64,000 nucleotides of DNA, taken from the NCBI GenBank assembly GCA_017308595.1, contig JAFKER010000009.1, positions 186,001 through 250,000 of the forward strand, given 5' to 3'. Of the stretch, positions 1-7,916 are shown piece after piece. This DNA comes from Afipia sp. GTDB lineage: Bacteria; Pseudomonadota; Alphaproteobacteria; Rhizobiales; Xanthobacteraceae. The notes beneath the pieces are model-generated. The model saw only the letters and a list, made by a program, of their open reading frames with translations, made no database searches and was not told the origin of the DNA. The position numbers and the translations under genes are program-made. Positions within the stretch are counted from its first letter, which is position 1, and each line of letters starts with the position of its first letter.

Positions 1-1785
1 CGATTCCGCGCGGCGATCCGACAGCGACAGGTTGTCGACATCGCTGCCGACCGCGTCGGTGTGACCTTCGATCAGGAACACCGTCTGCGGATTGGCCTGG
101 ATGGCGCGGTTGATGCCGTCCGCGATTACCTGCAGCTTCGCCGCCTGATCCGGCGGGATTTCCCACGAACCGGTTGCGAAGTTGATGGTGTCGAGGTCGA
201 TCGACGGCATGCGCTGGCGCACCGACGGGCTGTAGCGGATTTCATCGAGCGTGTAGGGACGTTCGATGCGTTCCACCGGAGGCGCCATCAGCGTGTCGTA
301 GATTACCTGCGGCGGTGCTTCTTCCGCTTCGACGATGTAGCGGTTCTGCGGAATGCGCAGGACCGGCGGCGGCAGCGACACGAAGTAACCGCCGATCGCA
401 CCGGCAACCACGCCGGCGGCGAGGCCCGCGCCGAAGCCCGGGCCACGGCGGTTGTCGATGATCACCACTTCACGTCCATCCGGTCCGCGGCGGATGCGGC
501 GCAGCAGGTTGCCGCGATCATCGTTGAGCGTGATGATCTGCGTGCCGTCGGGACGCACGATGATGGTGCGGCTGTCGTTGCCCTGACGGTCGACACGTAC
601 ATCGCGTGCGCCGTAACGGAAGCGATCCACATCGTTGTGACGCACGAACGATTGCCCGTTCGGATCGCGCACAATCACGCGGCCGGGTTCGGTGATGATC
701 GTGCGGCCGCCTTCGTTGCGCTCCTGGCGCTGGCCGCGGAAATCATCGAGCCGTCCGACCGGACGCATGCCGGGCTGCACCGGAATCGGTGTGGCCTGAA
801 CCGCAGGTGCGGGCGGCAATGGTGCGGCGATCGGAGCGGTCGCCGGTGCAACGGGCGTACCCGCGGGAAGACCCGGAGGCGGCCCGCGGCGCTCGCCGCG
901 ACGTCCATCCGGACCGGGCTGTCCGGGCGCCGGAGGCTGACCGGGAGCGGGAGGCGTCGTCGCATTCGGCGCAGCGCCGGGAGCTGCGGGAGCGGCAGCG
1001 CCCGGTGCGGCCGGCGGCGGAGCAGGAGGTGTCGCGCCCGGAGCCGGGGGCTGCTTCACGCCCGGCGGGAGCGGAGGCGTGCCGGGAGCTGCACCTGCTG
1101 GCGGTGGAGCGCCATTCGGACGCGGCGGTGTGACGTCGCGCACGCCCGGAGCAACCGGAGGTGCGTTCGGTGGACGCTGTGCAGGCGCTGCGCCCGGCGC
1201 AGGCGGTGTCGCGCCGCCCGACGGAGCAGGTGCTGCACCGGGAGGTGGAGGTGGCACTGGCCGTGCAGACGGCGGCGGCGGAGGTGCCGTGGCCGGAGCA
1301 GGAGGTGCTTTCGGGGCTGCGGCGGGAGGCGGCGGTGGCGCGTGCGGAGCCGCGCCCGGTGGTGGAGGTGCCTTGGGCGCAGCTGCGGGTGGCGGAAGCG
1401 GAGCCTTCGGTGCGGCGGCTGGCGGCGGTGGAGGAGGCGCAGCACGGGGTGCCGCCGGAGGCGGTGGCGGCGGTGCGGCCTTCGGAGGCGCGGGAGGTGG
1501 CGGAGGAGCTGCGCGCGGCGGTGCAGGCGGCGGCGGAGGCGCAGCGCGTGGCGGTGCCGGTGGTGGCGGCGGAGCGGCCCTCGGTGGAGCCGGTGGCGGC
1601 GCAGGCGCAGCTTTCGGAGGCGCGGGCGGAGCAGCTTTCGGCGGAGCCTTCGGCGCGTTCGGATCGGCAGGCGCCGCTTGCGCGACGACAAATGACGACA
1701 GCGCTTCGGCGTGAGCCGGCGCTTGCGTGAACTGAACGGCTGCAATCGCAGTCGTCGTCAGCAGAAGGAGTCGAATGTTCTTCAT
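1..1785 (-). CDS. OmpA-family protein with long Pro/Ala-rich N-terminal region (3' end outside window)
   Basis: Outer-membrane or periplasmic protein that probably anchors to peptidoglycan through a C-terminal OmpA-like domain. The start at 1785 follows an AGAGG ribosome site and gives a signal peptide (MKNIRLLLLTTTAIAAV, then QAPAHA). Next comes roughly 250 residues dominated by Pro, Ala and Gly, then a charged middle part, a short Gly/Ala hydrophobic stretch (AGLAAGVVAGAIGGYF), and the start of the OmpA fold (INFATGSWEIPPDQAAKL and FLIEGHTDAVGSDVDN). The window edge removes the last residues. The opposite strand shows long open frames here only because of the GC-rich repeats. The domain assignment is secure; the role of the Pro/Ala region is unknown. 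Confidence 0.85.
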   Translation of the reverse strand, partial: MKNIRLLLLTTTAIAAVQFTQAPAHAEALSSFVVAQAAPADPNAPKAPPKAAPPAPPKAAPAPPPAPPRAAPPPPPAPPRAAPPPPPAPPRAAPPPPPAPPKAAPPPPPPAAPRAAPPPPPPAAAPKAPLPPPAAAPKAPPPPGAAPHAPPPPPAAAPKAPPAPATAPPPPPSARPVPPPPPGAAPAPSGGATPPAPGAAPAQRPPNAPPVAPGVRDVTPPRPNGAPPPAGAAPGTPPLPPGVKQPPAPGATPPAPPPAAPGAAAPAAPGAAPNATTPPAPGQPPAPGQPGPDGRRGERRGPPPGLPAGTPVAPATAPIAAPLPPAPAVQATPIPVQPGMRPVGRLDDFRGQRQERNEGGRTIITEPGRVIVRDPNGQSFVRHNDVDRFRYGARDVRVDRQGNDSRTIIVRPDGTQIITLNDDRGNLLRRIRRGPDGREVVIIDNRRGPGFGAGLAAGVVAGAIGGYFVSLPPPVLRIPQNRYIVEAEEAPPQVIYDTLMAPPVERIERPYTLDEIRYSPSVRQRMPSIDLDTINFATGSWEIPPDQAAKLQVIADGINRAIQANPQTVFLIEGHTDAVGSDVDNLSLSDRRAES

Positions 1786-2027
1786 GAGGCCTCTGGGTGT
1801 GAAGAGAAGTAAAGCAGCAACCGCTGTCGCCCGTCGCATACGAACACAGATCAGTGGATAGTGATTAGGCGGTAATGTGGCGAAGATAAAAGGCGATGAA
1901 CTATTTCGATCATTCGCGCGAATCGGACCATCCAGAATGAATGCACGTTAAGATAACACGCGCAAAGCGGCCATCGTTCTCGCGTCATGAAAGCGTCATT
2001 GCGCTGCACACCGCCGCAAGAATTTTT

Positions 2028-2258
2028 CTAATTGACGGGCGGCGTGCGTGGACGATGCCCCGGCACCTCATCGGGACTGTCAGGCGGCAGCTCGCGCGGA
2101 GCGTCAGGCTCTACCGGATCGTTCATCGGCGGCGGTACTTCCGGGCGCGGATTGCCCGGCGGACTTTCCTGCGGCGGCTCGGTGGGATTCCCCGGTGTCG
2201 GCGGCGGAATCTCCGGAGGCTCGCCTTGCGGATCGCCCGGAATCTGTGCGTGCATCAT
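2028..2258 (-). CDS. small proline-rich protein, translationally coupled to the upstream gene
   Basis: A 76-residue protein, about one third proline with many Glu, Asp and Gly (for example PPEIPPPTPGNPTEPPQ). Its ATG overlaps the stop of the upstream pyridoxamine-oxidase-like gene by 4 bp (ATGA), the usual sign of translational coupling. No signal peptide or membrane segment is visible, so it is probably disordered in the cytoplasm. I recognise no family. The low-complexity composition leaves some chance that it is not a real gene; the exact coupling is the main support. Confidence 0.55.
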   Translation of the reverse strand: MMHAQIPGDPQGEPPEIPPPTPGNPTEPPQESPPGNPRPEVPPPMNDPVEPDAPRELPPDSPDEVPGHRPRTPPVN

Positions 2259-2737
2259 CGCATCGCGACTTTCTTGTTTTCGCCGATGTCGGGCCGCGCG
2301 CCCGTCGCAGCCGCGACCGCCATCTTGACCGAGCTGATGATCTTGCCGGGCGTGTCCCAGTATTCCGCCTGTGTGGGCACGACCTTCAGCAGGCAGATGT
2401 TCGGATCATCAGCCGACGACCACCAGGCTTTTGCCCATGTGGTCCAGAGCTCCTTGATCTTGGCGCGATCGTTCAGGACCGAGGCTTCGCCGGAGATGGA
2501 GACATATTTCTGATCGCTGACATCCGCGAAAGCGAGACAGACGGTGGGAAATTTTGCGATGTCGTCGTCTTTCTGCTGTCGCCGGTCGGCGAGGAAATAG
2601 AATGCATTCTCGTTGCGGGCGAGATGCGCATGCATGGGCCGCGAATGCGGGTTCTGGCCGTCCCAGCTTGCCAGCATGGCAATGGAGATTTTTTCCGCGA
2701 GATCCCATACGCGCGTCACATCGTCGGTGCTTGCCAT
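2255..2737 (-). CDS. pyridoxamine 5'-phosphate oxidase-fold general stress protein
   Basis: A 160-residue protein of the split-barrel flavin-binding family (general stress protein 26-like). Visible features: an N-terminal helix leading into ISIAMLASWDGQNPHSRPM, the typical first strands, then AFYFLADRRQQKDDDI and VCLAFADVSDQKYVSISGEA, and a C-terminal WWSSADDPNICLLKVVPTQAEYW that closes the barrel. Members bind FMN or F420-like cofactors; the substrate is unknown here. The neighbouring proline-rich gene overlaps its stop codon. Family assignment is firm, enzymatic activity is not. Confidence 0.88.
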   Translation of the reverse strand: MASTDDVTRVWDLAEKISIAMLASWDGQNPHSRPMHAHLARNENAFYFLADRRQQKDDDIAKFPTVCLAFADVSDQKYVSISGEASVLNDRAKIKELWTTWAKAWWSSADDPNICLLKVVPTQAEYWDTPGKIISSVKMAVAAATGARPDIGENKKVAMR

Positions 2738-2890
2738 TGCGGACTCCTGATCTGATTGAAGTGGTCTGAACGAAGCAACGACCGGCGGGACGCTATGTTC
2801 CGCCTCGGGCGCAAAGGCCGCAAGTTCCGCTGATATTGACAGAATGGCGGACGGTCACCGAGATAGCAGGAACCCGGCACGGAGGATTCG

Positions 2891-3268
2891 ATGCCACTCG
2901 CCTACTGGTGCATTCTGATCGCAGCGTTGTGGCCGTATGTGCTGGCCAAATATGCCAAGGCGGGTTCGGGGGACGACAATCATCATCCGCGCGAAATTCT
3001 TGCGGCCCTCGCGCCGCATAAGCGCCGCGCCTATGCCGCGCACCAGAATGCGCTTGAAACCTTTCCGTTCTTTGCCGTGGCGGTCATCGTCGCGCTGACC
3101 ATGGGCGCGCCGTTCTATGTCGTGAATCTGCTTGCCGTGCTCTACGTCGTGCTGCGGATCGCCCACGCGCTGCTGTACATTCTCGACAAGCCGATGGCCC
3201 GTTCGCTGATGTTCGCCGCCGCGATGATGGTGAATGTCGTGATCTTCGTGCTGCCGGCGTTTAGGTAA
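2891..3268 (+). CDS. MAPEG-family membrane protein
   Basis: A 125-residue integral membrane protein with four hydrophobic segments (starting LAYWCILIAALWPYVLAKYA; then FAVAVIVALTMGAPF, VNLLAVLYVVLRIAHALLYIL and LMFAAAMMVNVVIFVLPAF). The loop with HKRRAYAAHQNALETFPFFA matches the MAPEG family (membrane-associated proteins in eicosanoid and glutathione metabolism), where an ExxxN-type motif lies near the glutathione site. Bacterial members are mostly uncharacterised. The gene stands alone and converges on the FkbM methyltransferase, with a short palindromic repeat between. Confidence 0.85.
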   Translation: MPLAYWCILIAALWPYVLAKYAKAGSGDDNHHPREILAALAPHKRRAYAAHQNALETFPFFAVAVIVALTMGAPFYVVNLLAVLYVVLRIAHALLYILDKPMARSLMFAAAMMVNVVIFVLPAFR

Positions 3269-3301
3269 TGACGTCTGGCGAATCGGAATTGTTTCGCAGC
3301 C

Positions 3302-3335
3302 CGTCGTTGCGAGGAGTGCTTCGCTCGCAACGACG
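3302..3335. repeat. short palindromic repeat, GTCGTTGCGAG type
   Basis: Perfect 12-bp arms (CGTCGTTGCGAG and its complement) around a 10-nt loop, between convergent genes. It resembles the dispersed 'cattgcgagcgaagcg' repeat seen again at 21037 and 42858. It may also help terminate transcription, though no T-run follows on either strand. Confidence 0.6.
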
Positions 3336-3350
3336 AAGAGGAAGCCTCAT

Positions 3351-4166
3351 CTATTTCCGCACCAGCAGCGTGTTGCTGCGCGTCTTGCCCGCGATGCCAT
3401 AGCCGAGGCCGGTCATGTCCTTGATGCAGTCGTGCAGCCACGCATTGTGCTCGAGATGCTCGATAGCGACGGCGCGCGGCCAGAGTGATTCCGGCGCTTC
3501 ACGGAAAAACGGCGTCAGCACCCGGTCCTCATAGCCTTCGACATCGATCTTGAGCGCGTCGACATGGGTGACGCCTGCGTCGTGCAGGATCGTCAGCAGG
3601 CGATGCGCGGGGACCTTGATTCCGCCCGTCTCGGAAATGTGGCTGGCGCCGAGATTGTCGCCGTCGGTCTCGATCATCAGCTCGCCTTCGGTATCGCCCG
3701 CGGCGGCTTTCACCAGCATGAGATTTGTCAGCTTCGAGGCTGCTGCGTTGAAAGCCAGCCGCGCATTGCTCACCGGATGCGGCTCGATGGCGATCACGCG
3801 TCCACGCTCGCCGACATGTTTCGCCAGCGCCACAGCATAAGTGCCGACATTGGCGCCGACGTCGACGAAGGTGCCGCCCTTTGGCGCGTGTTCGCGCAGA
3901 AAATCCAGCTCCGGCAGATTGTAGTCGGGATTGAACAATGCGCCGCGCTCGGTGCCGCTGGCGAGATGATGCAGCCGGAACGATGCGCCCTGATAGGTCG
4001 CATCGATGGGTCCGGAGCCGCACAGATGCACCAGCCGCGACAGCCATGGCCGGAACGCGCCGCGTTTGAGGCCGGAGCCGTGCGCAGCGGCGATCACCGC
4101 GCGCTGCAGGGCATTGGGGGCATAGGTGCCGAAAGGCTTCTGATCGTCACGGGTGTCGTCGCTCAT
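3351..4166 (-). CDS. FkbM-family methyltransferase
   Basis: SAM-dependent methyltransferase of the FkbM type, 271 residues from the ATG at 4166; a GTG at 4184 would add six. The SAM-binding core is clear: GGTFVDVGANVGTYAVALAK (motif I), then RVIAIEPHP and later THVDALKIDVEGYE, a family signature. FkbM enzymes O-methylate sugars or polyketides; the substrate cannot be told. It is last in a minus-strand run (globin sensor, chemoreceptor, cytochrome c, this gene) with gaps of about 43, 75 and 69 bp, so it may be co-transcribed without sharing function. Confidence 0.85.
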   Translation of the reverse strand: MSDDTRDDQKPFGTYAPNALQRAVIAAAHGSGLKRGAFRPWLSRLVHLCGSGPIDATYQGASFRLHHLASGTERGALFNPDYNLPELDFLREHAPKGGTFVDVGANVGTYAVALAKHVGERGRVIAIEPHPVSNARLAFNAAASKLTNLMLVKAAAGDTEGELMIETDGDNLGASHISETGGIKVPAHRLLTILHDAGVTHVDALKIDVEGYEDRVLTPFFREAPESLWPRAVAIEHLEHNAWLHDCIKDMTGLGYGIAGKTRSNTLLVRK

Positions 4167-4235
4167 GAGCCTGTCATCGCGCACCTGCTCCGCCGTTTCA
4201 AGGCCGAAGCGGTGGATGGCGCGGGCCAGCAGCCG

Positions 4236-4562
4236 CTATTTCAGGCTTTTCAGGAACGAGAGCAGATCGTTGATCTGGTCAGGCTCGAGCGTGAACATCG
4301 GCATGGTGGGATGCCCGGTGTCGATGCCTTCGGCGAGCGCCTCCGCCAGCATGTCGAGCGGATACTTCTTGTGCAGCGTCCGGAACGGCGGCGCGATCGC
4401 CAGCGGGCTGGGCGTGTGCCGGTCGATGGAATGACAGCGCGCACAGTTCGTCTGCGCGAAGGTGCGCCCGCGCAGTTCGGCGGGCGAGGCGGCGAAAGCC
4501 GACCCCGCCATTGCAGTGATGAGGAGCGCGAAACTCAGAATCAGGACGTTATGCATCCTCAT
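4236..4562 (-). CDS. small periplasmic c-type cytochrome
   Basis: A 108-residue protein with a cleavable signal peptide (hydrophobic LILSFALLITAMAGSAFA) and one haem-binding motif, CARCH, about 20 residues into the mature chain. A late Met in TMPMF is the likely sixth haem ligand, as in class I cytochromes c. Periplasmic electron carrier or redox sensor partner; its redox partner is unknown. It lies 75 bp after the chemoreceptor and on the same strand as the globin sensor gene, which suggests a link with oxygen or redox response. Confidence 0.88.
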   Translation of the reverse strand: MRMHNVLILSFALLITAMAGSAFAASPAELRGRTFAQTNCARCHSIDRHTPSPLAIAPPFRTLHKKYPLDMLAEALAEGIDTGHPTMPMFTLEPDQINDLLSFLKSLK

Positions 4563-4637
4563 ATCCTGCCCGTCTTCCGGAGGAATGCGTTGACCTGCAT
4601 CAATCCGCCGGATGATCTCCGGCGGACTGATGAAGGA

Positions 4638-6323
4638 TCACGCGGTCGCGCTGCGCCCGATGCTGGCCGCTTCAATGGCTGCCTGCTGCATGTTGGCCGA
4701 CATTTCGCCGGTGACGGTGCTTTGCTCTTCGACGGCGGCGGCGGTCGACGCGACATACTCGTTGACGTCCCGGATGGCCTGTTTGATTGCACCGAGCGCG
4801 CCGACCACGTCGCCCGAAATGCCGGCGAGGTTCTGGATTTCCGCGCCGATGCGGTCCGCGGCCTGCTTGACCTGCTGGGCAAGACTCTTGACCTCCGCAG
4901 CAACCACGGCGAATCCGCGTCCGGCTTCGCCCGCGCGCGCCGACTCGATAGTGGCATTCAGCGCCAGCAGATTGATCTGTCCGGTGATGTCGCCGATCAA
5001 TTCCACAATTCCGCTCATCGATTCCGCTGCCGTCGTGAGACGCAAGGCCTGTTCATCGGCGGCTTCCACCCGGCTGACCGCCGCTGTTGCGGTGTCCTTC
5101 GATTTCACCATTGCCTCCGCGATTTCCCGCACCGAGGCGTTAAGTTCTTCGGCGCCGGCCGCGACCGATTCCATCATGCCGCAGACATGCTGGTTCTTCA
5201 TGCGGGCTATGGCCTGCGCCGTGACGTCGCTGGCGTATTTCACGACCTTGAAGGGCTTGCCGTTGAGATCGAGGATCGGATTGTACGAGGCCTGAATCCA
5301 GACCTCGCGGTTGTCCTTGCCGAGGCGTCTGTATTCGGCGGACTGATATTCTCCGCGATTGAGCCCGGCCCAGAAGTCGCGATAGGCGGCATCGTTGCGC
5401 TCACGCGGATCGACGAACATGCTGTGATGGCGGCCCTCGATGTCGGCCAGGGTATAGCCGAGGGTACGCAGAAAATTGTCGTTGGCGGTGAGGATGGTGC
5501 CATCCATCCGGAACTCAATCACGGCCTGCGAGCGGCCGATCGCGGTGATCTGGCCGTCGAGGTCGGCGGTGCGCAGTTTCTGCTGCGTGATGTCGGTGGC
5601 AAATTTGACGATCTTGAACGGTGTGCCGCGGTGATCCAGCACCGGATTGTACGAGGCAATGATCCAGACTTCGCGTCCGTTCTTGCCGATGCGCTTGTAT
5701 TCGCCGCTCTGATACGTGCCGCGATTCAACTGCTCCCAGAACGTGCGATAGGCGGCGCTGCCGCGCGCCGCCGGCTCGACGAACATGCCGTGATGCTGGT
5801 TCTGAATCTCCGCCAGCGTAAAGCCCATTGCGTTCAGGAAGTTTTCGTTGGCAGTGAGGATCGTGCCGTCCATCTGAAATTCGATGACCGCCTGCGCCTT
5901 GCTGATCGCGGCTGCCTGAGATGCGAATGCGAGGTTCTCCAGCCGGGTGGCGGCGTCGGCCCACTCGACCACGATGCCGGCACGCCGCCCGGCTCCGTCG
6001 GTCAGCGGTGTGGCGACAAGATCGAACGAGCGGCCGCCGACCCGGATCGTTGCCCGGTGCGTGGCGGCCAGGTTTTCCAGCAATTTGCGCTGGTGCGCCG
6101 GGTTCTTGTGAAAGACATCGATGCTGCTGCCGATCAGCGCCGCCGCGCTGAATTTCGGCAAATCCTTCTGAATGTCGCTTTCGGCTTCCTTCAGGAGCGT
6201 CATGACGGCCTTGTTCATGTAGACGATCTTGAGGTCGGCGTCGGCGATCATGACGTTGGCCGTGATGGTGTTGGCTGCGAGCAGCCTGATGGCTTCGCTG
6301 TTGTCGGTGCGCCACGAAAACAT
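4638..6323 (-). CDS. soluble PAS-domain methyl-accepting chemotaxis protein
   Basis: A 561-residue chemoreceptor with no transmembrane segment or HAMP domain, so cytoplasmic. Order: PAS 1 (about 12-120), PAS 2 (about 135-250) and PAS 3 (about 260-375), then a signalling domain (about 390-561). PAS 2 and 3 are near duplicates of each other ([17 protein letters not shown] versus [17 protein letters not shown]). The signalling core is clear: [19 protein letters not shown] and [15 protein letters not shown]. It passes signals to a CheA/CheW array encoded elsewhere. A good AAGGAT ribosome site precedes the ATG. The upstream gene is a stand-alone globin sensor; elsewhere these two modules are usually fused, see findings. 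Confidence 0.93.
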   Translation of the reverse strand: MFSWRTDNSEAIRLLAANTITANVMIADADLKIVYMNKAVMTLLKEAESDIQKDLPKFSAAALIGSSIDVFHKNPAHQRKLLENLAATHRATIRVGGRSFDLVATPLTDGAGRRAGIVVEWADAATRLENLAFASQAAAISKAQAVIEFQMDGTILTANENFLNAMGFTLAEIQNQHHGMFVEPAARGSAAYRTFWEQLNRGTYQSGEYKRIGKNGREVWIIASYNPVLDHRGTPFKIVKFATDITQQKLRTADLDGQITAIGRSQAVIEFRMDGTILTANDNFLRTLGYTLADIEGRHHSMFVDPRERNDAAYRDFWAGLNRGEYQSAEYRRLGKDNREVWIQASYNPILDLNGKPFKVVKYASDVTAQAIARMKNQHVCGMMESVAAGAEELNASVREIAEAMVKSKDTATAAVSRVEAADEQALRLTTAAESMSGIVELIGDITGQINLLALNATIESARAGEAGRGFAVVAAEVKSLAQQVKQAADRIGAEIQNLAGISGDVVGALGAIKQAIRDVNEYVASTAAAVEEQSTVTGEMSANMQQAAIEAASIGRSATA

Positions 6324-6366
6324 TGGTCAGTATCCTTTTTGAAAAGCGGGATGGAAATCCGTTGCA

Positions 6367-6852
6367 TCAATCGAGAAGAAGTGAGGTGTAGGACGAAATC
6401 GCCAGCGCCATATCGAGCGCGACGTACTTGTCGAGCGTGACAAGGAAGGCTGTCTTGGTCGCAAGGGGCAAATCCGCGTTGAGAATGACGCGAGAGAAAT
6501 CTGTTTTGATCCGCGCGTAGCCCACGATGTACCATTTGGGATCGAGGCCGATCTGGGAATGGCGAATGCCGACCAGGGATGCGCTGTTGAAATACTGCAG
6601 GTCGAGCTGGTTCTCGAACAGCGATCGCCAGTGCTTTCTCTGCGTGACTTTCAGGCGTTGTACGGTCTCGTCGCTGAGCGCGAGCGCGGGGTCGGATTGT
6701 CTTACATCCGCGTAGAAGACCTCGATGATGTGGTCGAGCCGGTGCTCGATCAGAAGCCAGATCGCGGCGGCGTGGAGCTGCGCGGTCGGGTCGATGTCGA
6801 GAAAGCGAATAAGCTTATCCATCGTGGCTCCGCTAAAATTCAGGCGAGACAT
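6367..6852 (-). CDS. stand-alone globin-coupled-sensor domain (protoglobin) protein
   Basis: A 161-residue protein made only of a sensor globin. The proximal haem His is His98 in the signature VGIRHSQIGLDPKWYIVGYA (His, then IGL.P.WY). Early parts (RLDHIIEVFYADV and QRKHWRSLFE) match helices of the same fold. It probably binds haem and O2, CO or NO. No output domain is attached; the PAS chemoreceptor starts 43 bp downstream. I use the ATG at 6852; an ATG at 6822 has a better GGAG ribosome site but trims the N-terminal segment. A longer open frame reaches 7128 but has no globin-like sequence and would run through the regulatory region. Confidence 0.85.
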   Translation of the reverse strand: MSRLNFSGATMDKLIRFLDIDPTAQLHAAAIWLLIEHRLDHIIEVFYADVRQSDPALALSDETVQRLKVTQRKHWRSLFENQLDLQYFNSASLVGIRHSQIGLDPKWYIVGYARIKTDFSRVILNADLPLATKTAFLVTLDKYVALDMALAISSYTSLLLD

Positions 6853-6992
6853 ACGGTCGCGGTCGGCTTGCCTGTGCGAGGTCTGCGGTATTGAAATCTG
6901 GAAAGTACGTGCGGTCAGAACGGGGAATCGGAAGAGCGCAATATCAACGAGGGAATTTTCGGCGCGCGTGATTAATGGACCGGTCCCCTGCA

Positions 6993-7019
6993 TTGATGCA
7001 GATTGTTGATCTGCATCAA
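6993..7019. promoter_or_regulatory. 11-bp perfect inverted repeat containing the FNR box
   Basis: Arms TTGATGCAGAT (6993-7003) and ATCTGCATCAA (7009-7019) are perfect complements around the 5-nt loop TGTTG. An overlapping shorter palindrome, CTGCATTGATGCAG, occupies 6989-7002. This could be a wider operator, or a site for two overlapping dimers. Confidence 0.6.
7006..7019. promoter_or_regulatory. FNR/FixK-type box (anaerobox)
   Basis: TTGAT-CTGC-ATCAA is an exact match to the FNR consensus (TTGAT, four bases, ATCAA). It lies about 150-180 bp from both divergent starts. The regulator encoded at 7190 has the E..SR recognition-helix pattern that reads such half-sites, so autoregulation or control of the globin/chemoreceptor cluster is plausible. 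Confidence 0.8.
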
Positions 7020-7189
7020 GTTCGGGAGAGCTTCGTTGAAGCTGCATATGGTTTTGTTCGCAGGGCGATCCTATGTCACGTCCATGCGGCTTTCGTACGC
7101 CGAACGAGAGTGCCATCGCGATCCGCATGCTTTAAAGCTGAATAAGGCCTTCACAATGGAGTGGCGGCGCGGTGGTGAGAGTTGTGTCA

Positions 7190-7903
7190 ATGAAATCCGG
7201 TTGGCCGTGCGTAACCTGCCCAAATCGTGCTTCCGGCGTTTGTGGTGCATTGCTCGGCAAATCCGTTGAGGGCGCTCCCCAGGAGCAACCCGATTGGCAA
7301 AGCTATTACGGCGTTCGCGCGGGCGAGCAGTTGATCACCCGGCATCAGCCATCGGAAAAAGTCTTCATGCTCTGCAATGGCTGGGCTTTTCGTTTCTTTC
7401 AGCTTGCGAATGGCCGCAGGCAGATTCTGAATTTTCTGATTCCGGGGGATCTAATATCCGCGGTGACGGTGTTCGAGGAGCGCCCGCATTTTTCCGCACA
7501 GGCGCTGACGGAGGTGCGTCTCAGCGCTTTTCTTCGCTCGGAGATTCGAGTCCAGTTCGCGGAGAACTCGGACTTCTCAACGGCATTGGCGCAATCCTGC
7601 ATTAGCGGCATCAACGATGCGGACGCGCTCATGACATCGCTTGGACAGCGCTCCGCCGACGAGCGGATCGCCTATCTCTTTTTGCATCTGATGCGTCGGA
7701 TCGCGGCCCGTAATGTGGTGCGTGACCAGCGCTATCGCATCCCGCTGAAGCAGCAGCATATCGCAGATGCCGTCGGCTTGACGCCCGAACATGTCAGCCG
7801 CGTTCTCAGCCAGTTTCGCGAGCGCAACCTGATCGAGTTTTCCGGGGGCGTGCTGCATGTGAGAGACGCGGCAGAACTTGAGCGCATCGGCGCACTGACC
7901 TGA
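7190..7903 (+). CDS. Crp/Fnr-family transcriptional regulator
   Basis: A 237-residue regulator from the ATG at 7190 (an in-frame GTG at 7172 adds six). Domains: a Cys-bearing N-terminal segment (Cys7, Cys10, Cys18), a cyclic-nucleotide-binding-like beta barrel (FLIPGDLISAVTVFEE), a dimerisation helix, and a C-terminal winged helix with IADAVGLTPEHVSRVLSQF. The E-H-V-S-R recognition helix matches the FNR/FixK class. At the position of Fnr Cys122 the sequence reads VRLSAF with no Cys, so an Fnr-like 4Fe-4S cluster with the usual four ligands is not evident; another Cys lies in AQSCISG. It is divergent from the globin-sensor cluster and converges on the cyclase. Confidence 0.9.
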   Translation: MKSGWPCVTCPNRASGVCGALLGKSVEGAPQEQPDWQSYYGVRAGEQLITRHQPSEKVFMLCNGWAFRFFQLANGRRQILNFLIPGDLISAVTVFEERPHFSAQALTEVRLSAFLRSEIRVQFAENSDFSTALAQSCISGINDADALMTSLGQRSADERIAYLFLHLMRRIAARNVVRDQRYRIPLKQQHIADAVGLTPEHVSRVLSQFRERNLIEFSGGVLHVRDAAELERIGALT

Positions 7904-7916
7904 GAACGGTCCGCGC

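Larger units (their letters stand above)
6853..7189. other. divergent regulatory region between globin sensor and Fnr-type regulator
   Basis: About 337 bp without a convincing gene, lying between divergent starts. It holds the FNR/FixK box and the larger inverted repeat listed separately. Open frames crossing it give no recognisable protein. Promoters for both directions must lie here. Confidence 0.7.

Noticed and set aside
61-1695. A 544-codon plus-strand open frame and several Gly- or Arg-rich frames
   Set aside because: Shadows of the Pro/Ala-rich coding region of the OmpA-family gene on the minus strand.
3564-6440. A 958-codon open frame on the plus strand
   Set aside because: It lies antisense to the methyltransferase, cytochrome c and chemoreceptor genes, all with clear domain motifs; its own translation has no recognisable domain.
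7003-7269. An 88-codon open frame covering the FNR box
   Set aside because: No signal, domain or ribosome site; it overlaps the start of the Crp/Fnr gene in another frame.
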